NCBI GenBank assembly: GCA_039640495.1
Contig: CP046864.1
Location: 3,149,001 to 3,213,000, forward strand
Length of the DNA: 64,000 nucleotides
Direction: 5' to 3'
DNA from: Rhodobacteraceae bacterium IMCC1335
Lineage (GTDB): Bacteria > Pseudomonadota > Alphaproteobacteria > Rhodobacterales > Rhodobacteraceae
Made by a program: the position numbers and the translations under genes. Shown piece after piece: positions 8,594 through 18,440 of the stretch; position 1 is the first letter of the stretch, and the number at the start of each line of letters is the position of its first letter. Under the pieces are notes generated by a model. It was not told the origin of the DNA, ran no database searches, and worked only from the letters and a program-made list of their open reading frames with translations.

Positions 8594-9592
8594 ATGCACG
8601 CACCAAATTTCTGGTATAATTCGCCGCAGCGTCCCGGATTTTCGGCGCGCATACTCGCCCCGCTTGGTCAGATTTACGGGCTGGCCACCGCGTGGCGCGT
8701 GGCGCGCCCGGCCTCGCTTACACCTTGCTGCCCTGTAATCTGCATTGGCAATTTGAATGCCGGTGGCACGGGCAAAACGCCCACCGTAATCGCCCTGTTG
8801 AACATGTTAATAGCGGCGGGGCGAAACCCGCATGTTCTGAGCAAAGGCTATGGCGGCACGCTTACAGGACCCATACGCGTTGATCCGGCGCGACACCGCG
8901 CAGAAGAAAGCGGCGACGAGCCATTGCTTTTGGCCGCGTTTGCCCCGACTTGGGTTGCAAAATCGCGCAGCGCGGGCGTGGAAGCGGCCCAACAAGCTGG
9001 TGCCGACGTGATTTTGTTGGATGACGGGTTCCAGGACCCTTCGATCAAAAAAACTGTAAGCATCGTAGTGGTGGATGCCGCATTGGGCTTTGGCAATGGC
9101 CGCTGCATTCCGGCTGGACCGCTGCGCGAAACGGTGCCCAATGGTTTGCGCCGCGCCGATATCCTCTTGTCAATTGGCGAGCAAGCCGCACAAACAATAT
9201 TCGCCAGAAGCTGGGGACCTATGGTGCCTTGCAGGCATTTCACAGCCCGGCTTACCCCGCTTCAAACCGGCTTGGACTGGTCTGAAGGACGTTATTTTGC
9301 CTTTGCCGGTATCGGCCAGCCCGAAAAGTTTTTTACAACGCTAAAGCGCCTTGGCGCCCCTATCGTTGGCACCCAGCCTTTGGGCGATCATCAAACATTA
9401 ACCCCCGCGCTTCTCAAGCGCTTGCAAAATCAGGCGCGGGCGCTTGGTGCACAACTCGTCACCACCGAAAAGGACGCGGTGCGCCTGCCGCAGGCTTTCA
9501 AACGCGATATTCTAACGGTGCCCGTACGGCTTGAAATCTCTGAGCTCGAAGCCGTGCAGACCTATCTTTTAAACGCCCTCAACCGCGCTTAA
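8594..9592 (+). CDS. lpxK: Tetraacyldisaccharide 4'-kinase LpxK
   Basis: LpxK phosphorylates the 4' position of the lipid A disaccharide, giving lipid IVA, the substrate of WaaA encoded just upstream. The 332-residue protein shows APNFWYN at the N-terminus, the Walker A GNLNAGGTGKTPTVIALL, the LSKGYGG motif, GDEPLLLA, and the LLDDGFQDPSI loop with the conserved DDGFQ. An FAGIGQPEKFF motif and a C-terminal TTEKDAVRLP motif complete the family pattern. All key motifs are present, so the enzyme is probably active. Confidence 0.96.
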   Translation: MHAPNFWYNSPQRPGFSARILAPLGQIYGLATAWRVARPASLTPCCPVICIGNLNAGGTGKTPTVIALLNMLIAAGRNPHVLSKGYGGTLTGPIRVDPARHRAEESGDEPLLLAAFAPTWVAKSRSAGVEAAQQAGADVILLDDGFQDPSIKKTVSIVVVDAALGFGNGRCIPAGPLRETVPNGLRRADILLSIGEQAAQTIFARSWGPMVPCRHFTARLTPLQTGLDWSEGRYFAFAGIGQPEKFFTTLKRLGAPIVGTQPLGDHQTLTPALLKRLQNQARALGAQLVTTEKDAVRLPQAFKRDILTVPVRLEISELEAVQTYLLNALNRA

Positions 9593-9595
9593 GCG

Positions 9596-10708
9596 TCAAT
9601 CATATTCGCCCAGACTCGGCGAGGGGCGCGTAAGATTCAGCGATGCCTCAGAAAACTGAAAGGGCGAGCGCACGCTGGGAATACCATCAAGATTAATCTG
9701 CATTTTCCGCGCGATCACCTGAGGATCTGCAAAAACTTGTGCCATATCATTAATCGGACCCGCGGGCACACCCGCCGCTTCGCAAGCGCTTAACAGCGCA
9801 TCTTTCGAAAACGTTTTTGTCTTTTGCATAAGCTGCGAGACCATTTTATCGCGATTAGTAATTCGGTCTGAATTTTTTAGAAACTCTGGCGCCTCAGCCA
9901 TGTCAGCGAGGCCCAAAAGGTCGCATAGCCGTTGATATTGGCCATCATTACCCGTGGCGATAATGATATGCCCGTCGGCGCAGTCAAATACCTGATAAGG
10001 CGTTAGGTTCGGGTGATAATTGCCCGTTCTTTCCGGCGCAGTTCCCGTTGATAAATAATTCAGTGCCTGATTGGCCATTACAGAAACCGCCGTATCCAAA
10101 AGCGACATATCGATATGCTGCCCCCGGCCAGTGCTCGCCCGCATATGGATCGCCGAAAGGATCGCCGTGGTGGCGTAAACGCCCGTGAAAATATCGGTGA
10201 TCGCCACTCCCGCGCGCTGCGGTGCGCCGTCGGGCTCACCCGTGATCGACATAAAGCCCGACATCCCCTGAATGATATAATCATACCCCGCGCGATGCGC
10301 ATAGGGACCGGTTTGCCCGAAACCGGTGATCGAACAATAGATCAGCTGCGGATTCTCTTTGGCAAGACTGGCATAATCGAGCCCGTATTTTGCCAATCCG
10401 CCGACTTTAAAATTTTCAATCAGGATATCGGCATCCCGCACCAGACGACGCATATCTGCTTGCCCCTCTGGCGTTCGAAAATCAATCACAACGCTTCTTT
10501 TTCCACGGTTGCAAGAATGGAAATAAGCCGCGGTCTCTTCATCTTCACGCTGAATAAAAGGCGGGCCCCATTGCCGCGTGTCATCCCCGTTTGGGGCTTC
10601 CACCTTGATCACTTCCGCGCCAAGATCGGCGAGGGTTTGCCCGGCCCAAGGGCCGGCCAAAATCCGCGCGAGCTCAACCACCTTTAATCCGTCAAGGGGC
10701 GCAGCCAT
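9596..10708 (-). CDS. CaiB/BaiF (family III) CoA-transferase
   Basis: Family III CoA-transferases move CoA between carboxylic acids through a glutamyl/aspartyl-CoA intermediate. The 370-residue protein begins LDGLKVVELARILAGPWAGQ, followed by LADLGAEVIKVE and the RGKRSVVIDF region. It carries the catalytic aspartate in GVAITDIFTGVYATTAI, and the C-terminal segment AAGVPAGPINDMAQVFADPQ, all typical. The acyl substrates (succinyl, formyl, glutarate or others) cannot be told from sequence. It lies 5 bases downstream of the DsbA-like gene and may share its transcript. The two functions are not obviously related. Confidence 0.9.
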   Translation of the reverse strand: MAAPLDGLKVVELARILAGPWAGQTLADLGAEVIKVEAPNGDDTRQWGPPFIQREDEETAAYFHSCNRGKRSVVIDFRTPEGQADMRRLVRDADILIENFKVGGLAKYGLDYASLAKENPQLIYCSITGFGQTGPYAHRAGYDYIIQGMSGFMSITGEPDGAPQRAGVAITDIFTGVYATTAILSAIHMRASTGRGQHIDMSLLDTAVSVMANQALNYLSTGTAPERTGNYHPNLTPYQVFDCADGHIIIATGNDGQYQRLCDLLGLADMAEAPEFLKNSDRITNRDKMVSQLMQKTKTFSKDALLSACEAAGVPAGPINDMAQVFADPQVIARKMQINLDGIPSVRSPFQFSEASLNLTRPSPSLGEYD

Positions 10709-10713
10709 TCCAA

Positions 10714-11388
10714 CTAAAGCTTTTCATCAAGGATTTTAGCAAACTCTTCATAATTCATGTTCTTATAAGGCTGTCCATCAATCAGGAAAGACGGCGTCGA
10801 TTGGATGCCGTCGCGCTGCGCGTTTTCCTTGTACCACCCCACCAAAGCCCGAAGTTTGTCGCCATCTTGCAAACAGCTGTCTAACGCCGCATCCTGCATG
10901 CCCGATAAACGTCCAATTTTGCGCAAAGCTTCCACAATGGCCAGATCATCTCCGGCCCGCGCCCATGTGCTTTGGCTGTTCAGGATCAAATCTGTCATAC
11001 CAAAAAACCGATCTGGGCCGCTGCAACGCGCGATCATTGACGCCCACATGCCGTATTTATCAAAATAAACCTCACGGAAAATAAATTTAACCTTTCCCGT
11101 ATCGATATAATTTTTGCGCAATAACTTATACACATCAGAATGGAAGCGGGCACAATGCGGGCAGGTGAATGACGCATATTCGATCACAGTGATCGGGGCA
11201 TCTTCGGCGCCTTGTACCATATCGATAATCTCAGCTGCACCCGCATCGGCATCGCTGCTTTGCGCGTTTGCGGCGAAGGGTAAGGCAAACTCTTGATCCA
11301 AAGCAGCCGTTTGGGGGGATTGATTCAGCCAAACCCCCAGTCCGACCGCGAGGCCAAACACCACAAACATATAAGCAAATTTGCGCAT
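10714..11388 (-). CDS. DsbA-like periplasmic thiol oxidoreductase
   Basis: This secreted thioredoxin-fold protein of 224 residues resembles the DsbA/DSBA-like thioredoxin family. A signal peptide or membrane anchor spans residues ~5-20 (AYMFVVFGLAVGLGVWL). The active site is Y-A-S-F-T-C-P-H-C, the CPHC of DsbA-type oxidases. The cis-proline region is QSTPSFLIDGQPY. It probably forms or shuffles disulfides in exported proteins. The DUF721/DciA gene lies 21 bases upstream on the same strand. I recall this pairing from other roseobacters, often followed by smc. Here a CoA-transferase gene takes that place. Confidence 0.9.
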   Translation of the reverse strand: MRKFAYMFVVFGLAVGLGVWLNQSPQTAALDQEFALPFAANAQSSDADAGAAEIIDMVQGAEDAPITVIEYASFTCPHCARFHSDVYKLLRKNYIDTGKVKFIFREVYFDKYGMWASMIARCSGPDRFFGMTDLILNSQSTWARAGDDLAIVEALRKIGRLSGMQDAALDSCLQDGDKLRALVGWYKENAQRDGIQSTPSFLIDGQPYKNMNYEEFAKILDEKL

Positions 11389-11409
11389 TTTTTATCCTTA
11401 TTTTTCGAT

Positions 11410-11952
11410 TTATTTCTCTTCTTGAGACTGTGTTAGAACATTCTGCCCCAACTGTTCAAGAGCGCGGCGCAGGTTTGCATCACGCACCGGCTCTGCTAGG
11501 GTTTGCGCCTGTGCCTCTGCGGCTTTGTGCGCGCGCTTTGGCGCTGGCTTGGATTGCGGGGCAAAGACGGCTTGCGCCTCGGCAAATCCATGCGCGGAGG
11601 TTTGCGTAATTCGAATGCGCCGAATTGCGTTATAACCATAGATGGCGTTGACGCGCCGGCGTAAGCTTGCCTTTTGCATTTCGATCATCGGAGCATGCGC
11701 GCCCATTGTCAGTATCGTCAACGTGCCCCCGAACCCTTGTTTGGCATAACTGACCTCGGTCGGGTAGGTCACATCGGCCAGATCTTCACCAACGATCTCA
11801 CGCCAATGGGTCAGCACGCGGGGCTGGGCAAACCCACGGCTTTCGCCCAGTTTTCGAATGTGGGATTGCAACAAGGCAGAGGTCTGCTTAAACCCCTGCA
11901 TAGCGCGTTTCTTGCCCGATTTCTTTTCGCTTACCGACATGAGCCCTAGCAT
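11410..11952 (-). CDS. DUF721 (DciA-like) protein
   Basis: The protein has 180 residues with an N-terminal DUF721 domain. It includes LTHWREIVGEDLADVTYPTEVSY and GGTLTILTMGAHAPMIEMQK, ending near RVNAIYGYNAIRRIRI. DUF721 proteins related to DciA load the replicative helicase DnaB in bacteria that lack DnaC. The N-terminal 20-30 residues are basic and the C-terminal third is Ala/Lys/Gln-rich and probably disordered. ATG 11940 is an alternative start. mutY is divergent, 39 bases away, so both promoters must lie in or near that short gap. DciA function is inferred from the family. Confidence 0.82.
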   Translation of the reverse strand: MLGLMSVSEKKSGKKRAMQGFKQTSALLQSHIRKLGESRGFAQPRVLTHWREIVGEDLADVTYPTEVSYAKQGFGGTLTILTMGAHAPMIEMQKASLRRRVNAIYGYNAIRRIRITQTSAHGFAEAQAVFAPQSKPAPKRAHKAAEAQAQTLAEPVRDANLRRALEQLGQNVLTQSQEEK

Positions 11953-11991
11953 AAGGCCTTCGAATGATCTTGCCAGCCCCTATACAAAAAA

Positions 11992-13047
11992 GTGAAGCAG
12001 ATCATGCCGCCTAACGCCAAAGCAAGCGATCTTCTGTCTTGGTATGACGCTCATGCACGCGAAATGCCCTGGCGCGTAGGCCCGCAAGATCGCAAAAACG
12101 GGCAGATACCTGATCCCTATCGCATTTGGCTTTCAGAAATCATGCTGCAACAAACCACCGTTGCCGCCGTCAAAAAATATTTCCTGCGCTTCACCCAGCT
12201 TTGGCCAACGGTTGGCGATCTTGCAGCAGCGCAAGACGCAGCCGTCATGGCCGAATGGGCCGGTCTTGGATATTACGCGCGGGCGCGCAATCTATTAAAA
12301 TGCGCGCGCGTCATCTCTGCAGAATATGCAGGCGCTTTTCCAAGCGATCATGCCACTTTGCGCGCGCTGCCCGGAATCGGTCCCTATACGGCAGCGGCGA
12401 TTGGAGCGATTGCCTTTGATCGGCGCGAGACCGTGGTGGATGGCAATGTAGAGCGGGTGATGGCGCGCTTGTTTGATATCCATACCCCGCTGCCTACGGC
12501 CAAACCCGAACTGACCGAAAAAGCCAACCATCTGACACCGCATGAAAGGCCCGGCGATTACGCCCAAGCCGTGATGGATTTAGGCGCCACGATCTGTACC
12601 CCCAAAAATCCAACCTGCGGCCTGTGCCCGTGGCGGGGCCCTTGCCGCGCCTTTCGGGCCGGCACGATGGCGCAATTGCCGAAGAAGCTTCCCAAAAAGC
12701 CCAAGCCAACGCGCTTTGGTATTGCCTATGTGGCCCGGCGCGAAGATGGCGCCTATCTGCTTGAGCGGCGCCCCGAGCGCGGCTTGCTAGGAGGGATGCT
12801 GGGTTGGCCCAGCAGCGATTGGAACGACGCCCCTGTTCCAGCACCTCCAATCACTGCCACTTGGCAGAAGGTGCCGGGTGAAGTGCGCCACACATTCACC
12901 CATTTTCATCTTCATCTCACCGTTCGCAAAGCTGAATTATTGATGCATATGACGCCAGAGCGCGGCGAATTTTTAAGCCCCGCGCAATTTCGCCCCACGG
13001 ATCTTCCAACGGTGATGCGAAAAGTGTTTGATCTGGCCATTAAATAG
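11992..13047 (+). CDS. mutY: Adenine DNA glycosylase MutY
   Basis: MutY removes adenine mispaired with 8-oxoguanine. The 351-residue protein contains the catalytic Glu in WLSEIMLQQT, the helix-hairpin-helix RALPGIGPYTAAAIG, the catalytic Asp in VDGNVERV, and the four cluster cysteines in the C-x6-C-x2-C-x5-C order (CTPKNPTCGLCPWRGPC). A C-terminal Nudix-like domain (YLLERRPERGLLGGMLGWP, then FTHFHLHL) recognises 8-oxoG. The reading frame begins with GTG 11992. ATG 12004 is equally possible, since neither has a strong ribosome-binding site. Confidence 0.96.
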   Translation: MKQIMPPNAKASDLLSWYDAHAREMPWRVGPQDRKNGQIPDPYRIWLSEIMLQQTTVAAVKKYFLRFTQLWPTVGDLAAAQDAAVMAEWAGLGYYARARNLLKCARVISAEYAGAFPSDHATLRALPGIGPYTAAAIGAIAFDRRETVVDGNVERVMARLFDIHTPLPTAKPELTEKANHLTPHERPGDYAQAVMDLGATICTPKNPTCGLCPWRGPCRAFRAGTMAQLPKKLPKKPKPTRFGIAYVARREDGAYLLERRPERGLLGGMLGWPSSDWNDAPVPAPPITATWQKVPGEVRHTFTHFHLHLTVRKAELLMHMTPERGEFLSPAQFRPTDLPTVMRKVFDLAIK

Positions 13048-13109
13048 CCACAAAGGCGGCTCAGATTGCCACTGAGGTTATCGCTGGAACATCGGGCAAA
13101 CAGTTAAAC

Positions 13110-14225
13110 ATGGCATCTGCGTTTAAATCCGCCCTGCCCTTTTGGATTGGGTTATCCATGGGGCCAATCATCATAGCTGCCGCGCTGCTTGGCGGCATCT
13201 GGGTTTTGAGCATTCCATTCGTCATTTGGTATGTTTTTCCAACCCTAGACGCGGTGCTTGGCAAAGAACAAACAAACCCCGCACCATCCGAAAAAGACAT
13301 GCATTTGAAATGGCATCGGCTTAACCTCCTACTCTGGCCAATTTTGCAATTTTTTATTTTATTCGGGCTAATCGCTTTTCACAAAGGGCTTGACCTAAAT
13401 GGCTGGGAATTAACCGGGTTGTTTTTTTCCCTTGGCGTGATGACGGGCACGATTGGCATCAATTACGCGCATGAGCTTATGCATCAACCCCGCCGAAGCG
13501 ACCGTTGGCTTGCCGATATACTGATGGCGATGGTGCTCTATTCGCATTTTCGCAGCGAGCATCTTTTGGTGCATCACCGCTATGTAGGCACCCCCCGTGA
13601 TGCTGTTACGGCACGTTATAATGAAAACGTGCATCGGTTTTTTTTCCGTGTTTTAAAAGCAAGCTACCTTTCTGCATTTAGCGCAGAAGCGCAGCGCCTC
13701 ACCCGGCAGGGGCGTGATTGGTATGATCTCAAAAACCCGTTTTGGATCTACTGGATCCTACAGTTGCTGATGCTGGCTTTTGCCTATGGTTTGGCGGGTT
13801 TTTGGGGTGTCCTTCTATTTGTTTTTCAGGCTTTTATCGCTGTTTTTCATCTCGAACTTATAAATTACCTGGAACATTATGGCCTGACCCGAAAATATTT
13901 GGGAAATGGAAGATATGAAGCGGTTCAACCACACCATTCTTGGAATGCAGAGCACCGTGCAACCAATTGGCTTCTGATCAACCTTCAGCGCCATTCTGAC
14001 CACCATTACAAACCTGCCCGTGCCTATCCTTTGCTGCACACCTATCCAAAGCAACTTGCCCCACAGCTTCCCTACAGCTATCCGATCATGGGGATAATTG
14101 CAGTATATCCCAGACTTTGGCGTAAATTCATGAATCCGAAAGTGAAGGCATGGCGGGCCATGCATTATCCAGAAATAAGCAATTGGCAGCCTTATAACAA
14201 AGGCACAAACCCGCCGCCAAATTAA
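13110..14225 (+). CDS. alkB: AlkB-type membrane alkane/fatty acid hydroxylase
   Basis: AlkB is a di-iron integral membrane monooxygenase that hydroxylates medium-chain n-alkanes at the terminal carbon with rubredoxin as electron donor. The 371-residue protein has about six hydrophobic segments. It carries all the histidine boxes in the right order: AHELMH, SEHLLVHHRYV (family EHxxGHHxxV), NYLEHYGL and LQRHSDHHYKPARAY. The NYxEHYG motif separates AlkB from plain desaturases. In box 2 the usual NRG is replaced by LLV, but the H-x3-HH spacing is kept. No rubredoxin gene is nearby. The real substrate could also be a fatty acid or branched chain. The gene is 62 bases after mutY. Confidence 0.88.
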   Translation: MASAFKSALPFWIGLSMGPIIIAAALLGGIWVLSIPFVIWYVFPTLDAVLGKEQTNPAPSEKDMHLKWHRLNLLLWPILQFFILFGLIAFHKGLDLNGWELTGLFFSLGVMTGTIGINYAHELMHQPRRSDRWLADILMAMVLYSHFRSEHLLVHHRYVGTPRDAVTARYNENVHRFFFRVLKASYLSAFSAEAQRLTRQGRDWYDLKNPFWIYWILQLLMLAFAYGLAGFWGVLLFVFQAFIAVFHLELINYLEHYGLTRKYLGNGRYEAVQPHHSWNAEHRATNWLLINLQRHSDHHYKPARAYPLLHTYPKQLAPQLPYSYPIMGIIAVYPRLWRKFMNPKVKAWRAMHYPEISNWQPYNKGTNPPPN

Positions 14226-14252
14226 AAAAATCCCCGCTTTAAAAAGCGGGGA
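14224..14252 (-). terminator. Rho-independent terminator for ccrM (possibly bidirectional)
   Basis: TCCCCGCTTT (14231-14240) and AAAGCGGGGA (14243-14252) form a perfect 10-bp stem with a two-base centre. On the minus strand seven T residues follow directly (A-run at 14224-14230 on the plus strand). It therefore ends the ccrM transcript and may also stop alkB transcripts arriving from the other side. Confidence 0.85.
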
Positions 14253-14324
14253 GGTGGTGGCTTTTTTCAGGCCACAGGCAAATACGTTTATCTCTCAGGG
14301 CTCAATTATATGCGCGATGCGGCG

Positions 14325-15529
<1,205 letters not shown>

Positions 15530-15535
15530 AAGGGG

Positions 15536-16159
15536 TTATTTATTTTTAGGATACAAGATGTTGTGTATAGGTTTGAAAGAAACCCTATGATGTGGGGTCA
15601 CACCAAGGCGCTGAAGGGCCGATTTATGCTCTGCTGAGGGATAGCCTGCATTTTTTTCCCAGCCATAACCGGGAAATGAGGCCGCCAAATCCTTCATCAA
15701 ACGGTCGCGCACCGTCTTGGCAATGATCGAAGCGGCTGCGATGGATAAGGATTTCGCATCCCCCTTGATGATCGTACGATGCGGCATCTGCAAATCAGAA
15801 GGTGCTCTATTGCCATCAATTAAGAGGAAATCGGCAGCCATGGAAAGCCCTGTCACCGCCGTTCTCATCGCCAAGAGGCTGGCATTCAGGATATTGATAT
15901 CATCAATCACCGACACGGAAATATGCGCATAAGAGACAATTGAGGTTGCTTGGATCTGCTCAAATAAGCTTTCGCGGCGTTTTGCGCTCAGCTTTTTTGA
16001 ATCATTCAACCCATCGGGAATGGCCTTTGGGTTCAGAATAACCGCAGCCGCGGTAACCGGGCCTGCCAAAGGGCCACGCCCCACCTCATCAACGCCCGCA
16101 ACTTGCTGAAAGCCAGCCTGCCAAGCTTCAGTTTCATTGAAAAGATCCGGACAATCCAT
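15536..16159 (-). CDS. rnhB: Ribonuclease HII
   Basis: RNase HII cuts RNA in RNA-DNA hybrids and starts removal of single ribonucleotides from DNA. The 207-residue protein carries the conserved GVDEVGRGPLAGPV motif with the two acidic ligands, NDSKKLSAKRRE, the LIDGNRAP loop and the KGDAKSLSIAAASIIAKTVRD stretch, and ends with VTPHHRVSFKPI. All catalytic acids appear present. ccrM lies 98 bases downstream on the same strand. Confidence 0.96.
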   Translation of the reverse strand: MDCPDLFNETEAWQAGFQQVAGVDEVGRGPLAGPVTAAAVILNPKAIPDGLNDSKKLSAKRRESLFEQIQATSIVSYAHISVSVIDDINILNASLLAMRTAVTGLSMAADFLLIDGNRAPSDLQMPHRTIIKGDAKSLSIAAASIIAKTVRDRLMKDLAASFPGYGWEKNAGYPSAEHKSALQRLGVTPHHRVSFKPIHNILYPKNK

Positions 16160-16509
16160 AAACGCGAGAAACCCGATTCCATAATCTTTGGCAAGCCCGT
16201 ATTGGCGCGAACCCTAACCCTAACGCTCTTGGCACCGCGACATATTGCGTAAAGCAAAGCTCTATCTCAGTTTTTCAAACTTACTCCGCCAGCTTGGCCC
16301 AAATTTTGCTGCAGAGGGTGAGAAGGACATATTCACTCTGCAGGGTACAAACCTGCTTATATCGACAGAAGGAACACAGGCGCGCCGCACAAACCTTTAC
16401 CAATACCCGCCGCTTCAAAATATTTGCCAAATCGCATCGCTGATGTTATCCACAGCTTAATCGAGCAAAAAAGATAACAATGTCAGCGTGTTACAAAGGA
16501 GCATTTTAA
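16160..16509. other. Intergenic region with one consensus DnaA box
   Basis: This 350-base stretch lies between rnhB and the zinc-ribbon gene. It contains a perfect DnaA box, TTATCCACA, at 16446-16454, and an imperfect palindrome around CTGCAGAGGGTGAGAAGG. A 71-codon frame at 16245-16460 has no family resemblance and no ribosome-binding site, so I do not call it. The promoter of the downstream gene presumably lies here. Confidence 0.4.
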
Positions 16510-16779
16510 ATGCATCTGCTTTGCCCGAAATGTGGATCAGGTTACAGGATCCCTAAAGACAAAATTCCCAGTAAAAACCGCGTCGTGATGTGCAGCAGCT
16601 GCACGCACATGTGGAAGCAAAATTTTGTGCCCGCACGCAGAAATTACGCAATCAAAACCCAAGCGGCGCAACACGCTCCTTTACCATCGCTTGGGCCCGC
16701 AACACGGCGCGCCTATACCGCAGATGTACTATCTGTGCTGCGCGAGGAAGCAGAATTAGAAACCAAGCTGCGCCATTGA
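16510..16779 (+). CDS. Small zinc-ribbon (MJ0042-type) protein
   Basis: This 89-residue protein begins with a finger of the MJ0042/zinc_ribbon_4 family. Two CxxC pairs (CPKCGSGYRIPKDKI, then CSSCTHMW) would bind one zinc. The rest is short, basic and without recognisable domains. Relatives in alphaproteobacteria are often longer, with a C-terminal transmembrane helix that is missing here, so this may be a shortened version. An AAAGGAG box lies 8 bases upstream of ATG 16510. The function is unknown. Confidence 0.8.
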   Translation: MHLLCPKCGSGYRIPKDKIPSKNRVVMCSSCTHMWKQNFVPARRNYAIKTQAAQHAPLPSLGPATRRAYTADVLSVLREEAELETKLRH

Positions 16780-17195
16780 ACCACAAGATATAGTAGGAAT
16801 TACCCGCTTTCTGGCAAGTTTACTACTAATCGAGCAATTTTAGTATCACGCCTCCAAAATACTAAGAAAAGACGAGGAAGAAAACTTACGGCAACAATTT
16901 TTATGCGAAAAATTATAATGTTTTTCATGAGCTTACAGGGCGACATGCATTAGGGATTATAGCCGCATCGTTTGAAATATTGTTTCATGTTCCGCGATCG
17001 AAAATCACCCCAAATACCATCCGAAAGTATCAATTTATTCAAAAACATCGCCTAATGGACCAGAAAGTTATCCCAACTGGTTACTGAACTCCATCCGTAA
17101 ATATCATAACTTTTCAAGTGAGGCGCTAAATTTGCATCTTATCGTTAGAATGAGAGCAAGCGAGCACGTAAAGGTAGGTTTTGTAGAGGTCAACG
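16780..17195. other. AT-rich intergenic region
   Basis: These 416 bases between the zinc-ribbon gene and the sigma-54 activator are visibly richer in A and T than the surrounding genes. No open frame with a family match was seen. A candidate sigma-54 promoter lies near its right end (17121). The rest could hold a small RNA, but I found no clear hairpin plus T-run. Confidence 0.4.
17121..17136 (+). promoter_or_regulatory. Candidate sigma-54 promoter
   Basis: The sequence AGGCGCTAAATTTGCA has the GG-N10-GC spacing that marks -24/-12 elements and keeps the GGC and TTGCA cores. It differs from TGGCACG at three positions. It lies 60 bases upstream of the ATG of a sigma-54 activator gene, which would suit autoregulation. 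Confidence 0.4.
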
Positions 17196-18245
17196 ATGTC
17201 ATTCGTGGATAATTTGTCCCGCAATATTGTGGGGTCTTCAGACGCTATGATGGCGCTTCGAAAATCGGTGATGGATGTCGCCGAACATAATATCCCAGTA
17301 TTAATCCTTGGTCCCAGCGGATCTGGCAAAGAAGTCGTTGCTCAATCCTTGGCCGATTTATCAGGTAGATCTGGTAAGTTGATTTCAGTGAATTGCGCCT
17401 CTATTCCCAAATCTCTGCTCGAAGCTGAGCTTTTTGGCTATGAAAAAGGGGCGTTTACAGGCGCAATCAAAACCCACAAAGGCAAGTTTGAACAGGCACA
17501 TAACGGAACCCTCTTTTTAGATGAAATCGGCGATATGCCGCTTGATTTACAATCAAAATTGTTGCGGGCTTTGGAAACCAAATGCTTCTCACCGGTCGGC
17601 TCATCGCGCGAAATCGAAGTAGACTTCCGGTTGATCTGCGCAACACATAAAAATCTATACAAGCAAGTTGTCCTTAAAAATTTCCGCTCAGACCTGTTTT
17701 TCAGGATCAGCGCCTTTCCGATTCGTGTGCCTGCACTGAAAGATCGCCCAGGCGATATTGAAAACCTCGTCTATCATTTGGCGCAGCAACTGACCCTGTC
17801 AGGTCAGTCAAATATTAAATTTGAGCTTGAAGGTGATGCGCTTTGGTTGCTGAAAACCTTCTCTTGGCCCGGAAATGTGCGCCAGCTGCGGAACGTTATC
17901 GAATGTTTGATTATTCGCTCGGGTGGTCAGGCGATCAACGCAATCCAAGTGCAGCAGGTTTTGCGTGAACAGAATGAACAAGGCTTAAATGACCAAGGAT
18001 CTCCGGCGCAGCAAGCCTTGAAAGCCGAAGAGTCAAACAGATCACCGCTGGATTCTGTAACCGATTACAGAAGCTTTTTTGTATCAAATGGCAAGCTGAT
18101 GATTGCAGAGCATTTAAAAACTGTAGAGCGCAAAGTGGTGGCCGCGGCCTTAGTGGCCGCCGAAAATGATGTGGAACTGGCTGCGAAGATGTTACATATC
18201 TCCGTGTCCGAACTGTTTGATAAAAAGCAAACACTCGATCTGTAA
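17196..18245 (+). CDS. Orphan sigma-54-dependent activator (AAA+ and helix-turn-helix)
   Basis: The 349-residue protein is a bacterial enhancer-binding protein without an N-terminal sensor domain. The AAA+ domain starts almost at once (IVGSSDAMMALRKSV) with Walker A GPSGSGKEVVAQSL, the sigma-54 contact loop GAFTGA in FGYEKGAFTGAIKTHKG, Walker B GTLFLDEIGDMP, and the sensor and R-finger regions (FRSDLFFRI, WPGNVRQLRN). A Fis-like C-terminal helix pair (ERKVVAAALVAAENDVELAAKML) is present. The layout recalls PspF, but PspF partner genes are absent. Targets could be flagellar or envelope genes; this is not decidable here. AGAGGT precedes ATG 17196. Confidence 0.9.
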   Translation: MSFVDNLSRNIVGSSDAMMALRKSVMDVAEHNIPVLILGPSGSGKEVVAQSLADLSGRSGKLISVNCASIPKSLLEAELFGYEKGAFTGAIKTHKGKFEQAHNGTLFLDEIGDMPLDLQSKLLRALETKCFSPVGSSREIEVDFRLICATHKNLYKQVVLKNFRSDLFFRISAFPIRVPALKDRPGDIENLVYHLAQQLTLSGQSNIKFELEGDALWLLKTFSWPGNVRQLRNVIECLIIRSGGQAINAIQVQQVLREQNEQGLNDQGSPAQQALKAEESNRSPLDSVTDYRSFFVSNGKLMIAEHLKTVERKVVAAALVAAENDVELAAKMLHISVSELFDKKQTLDL

Positions 18246-18440
18246 AAACTGCCTCAAGGCCCGTCTGCCAGCGCAGCTCGAACGTTGAACCGCGCGGCAT
18301 ATTCAGCATTACACCAGCCTGTAAACTAGCAGCTCAAACTAATGCAAAGAATTTGATGCCAGAGGCCGATGGGTTATTGAACAATGGCCCAAAATGATTA
18401 CATCCCCCAACGATATGTCATCTGACCAAAGGACCCCCCA

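Noticed and set aside
16211..16224. Telomere-like ACCCTAACCCTAAC
   Set aside because: Only two units; a chance match in a bacterial intergenic region.
16245..16460. 71-codon plus-strand frame between rnhB and the zinc-ribbon gene
   Set aside because: No ribosome-binding site, no domain pattern, and irregular composition; it probably arises by chance in an intergenic region.
18377..18410. Possible sigma-32 heat-shock promoter for htpG
   Set aside because: TTGAAC and a C-run are present, but the spacing is over 20 bases where about 13-17 is needed, and the -10 match is poor.
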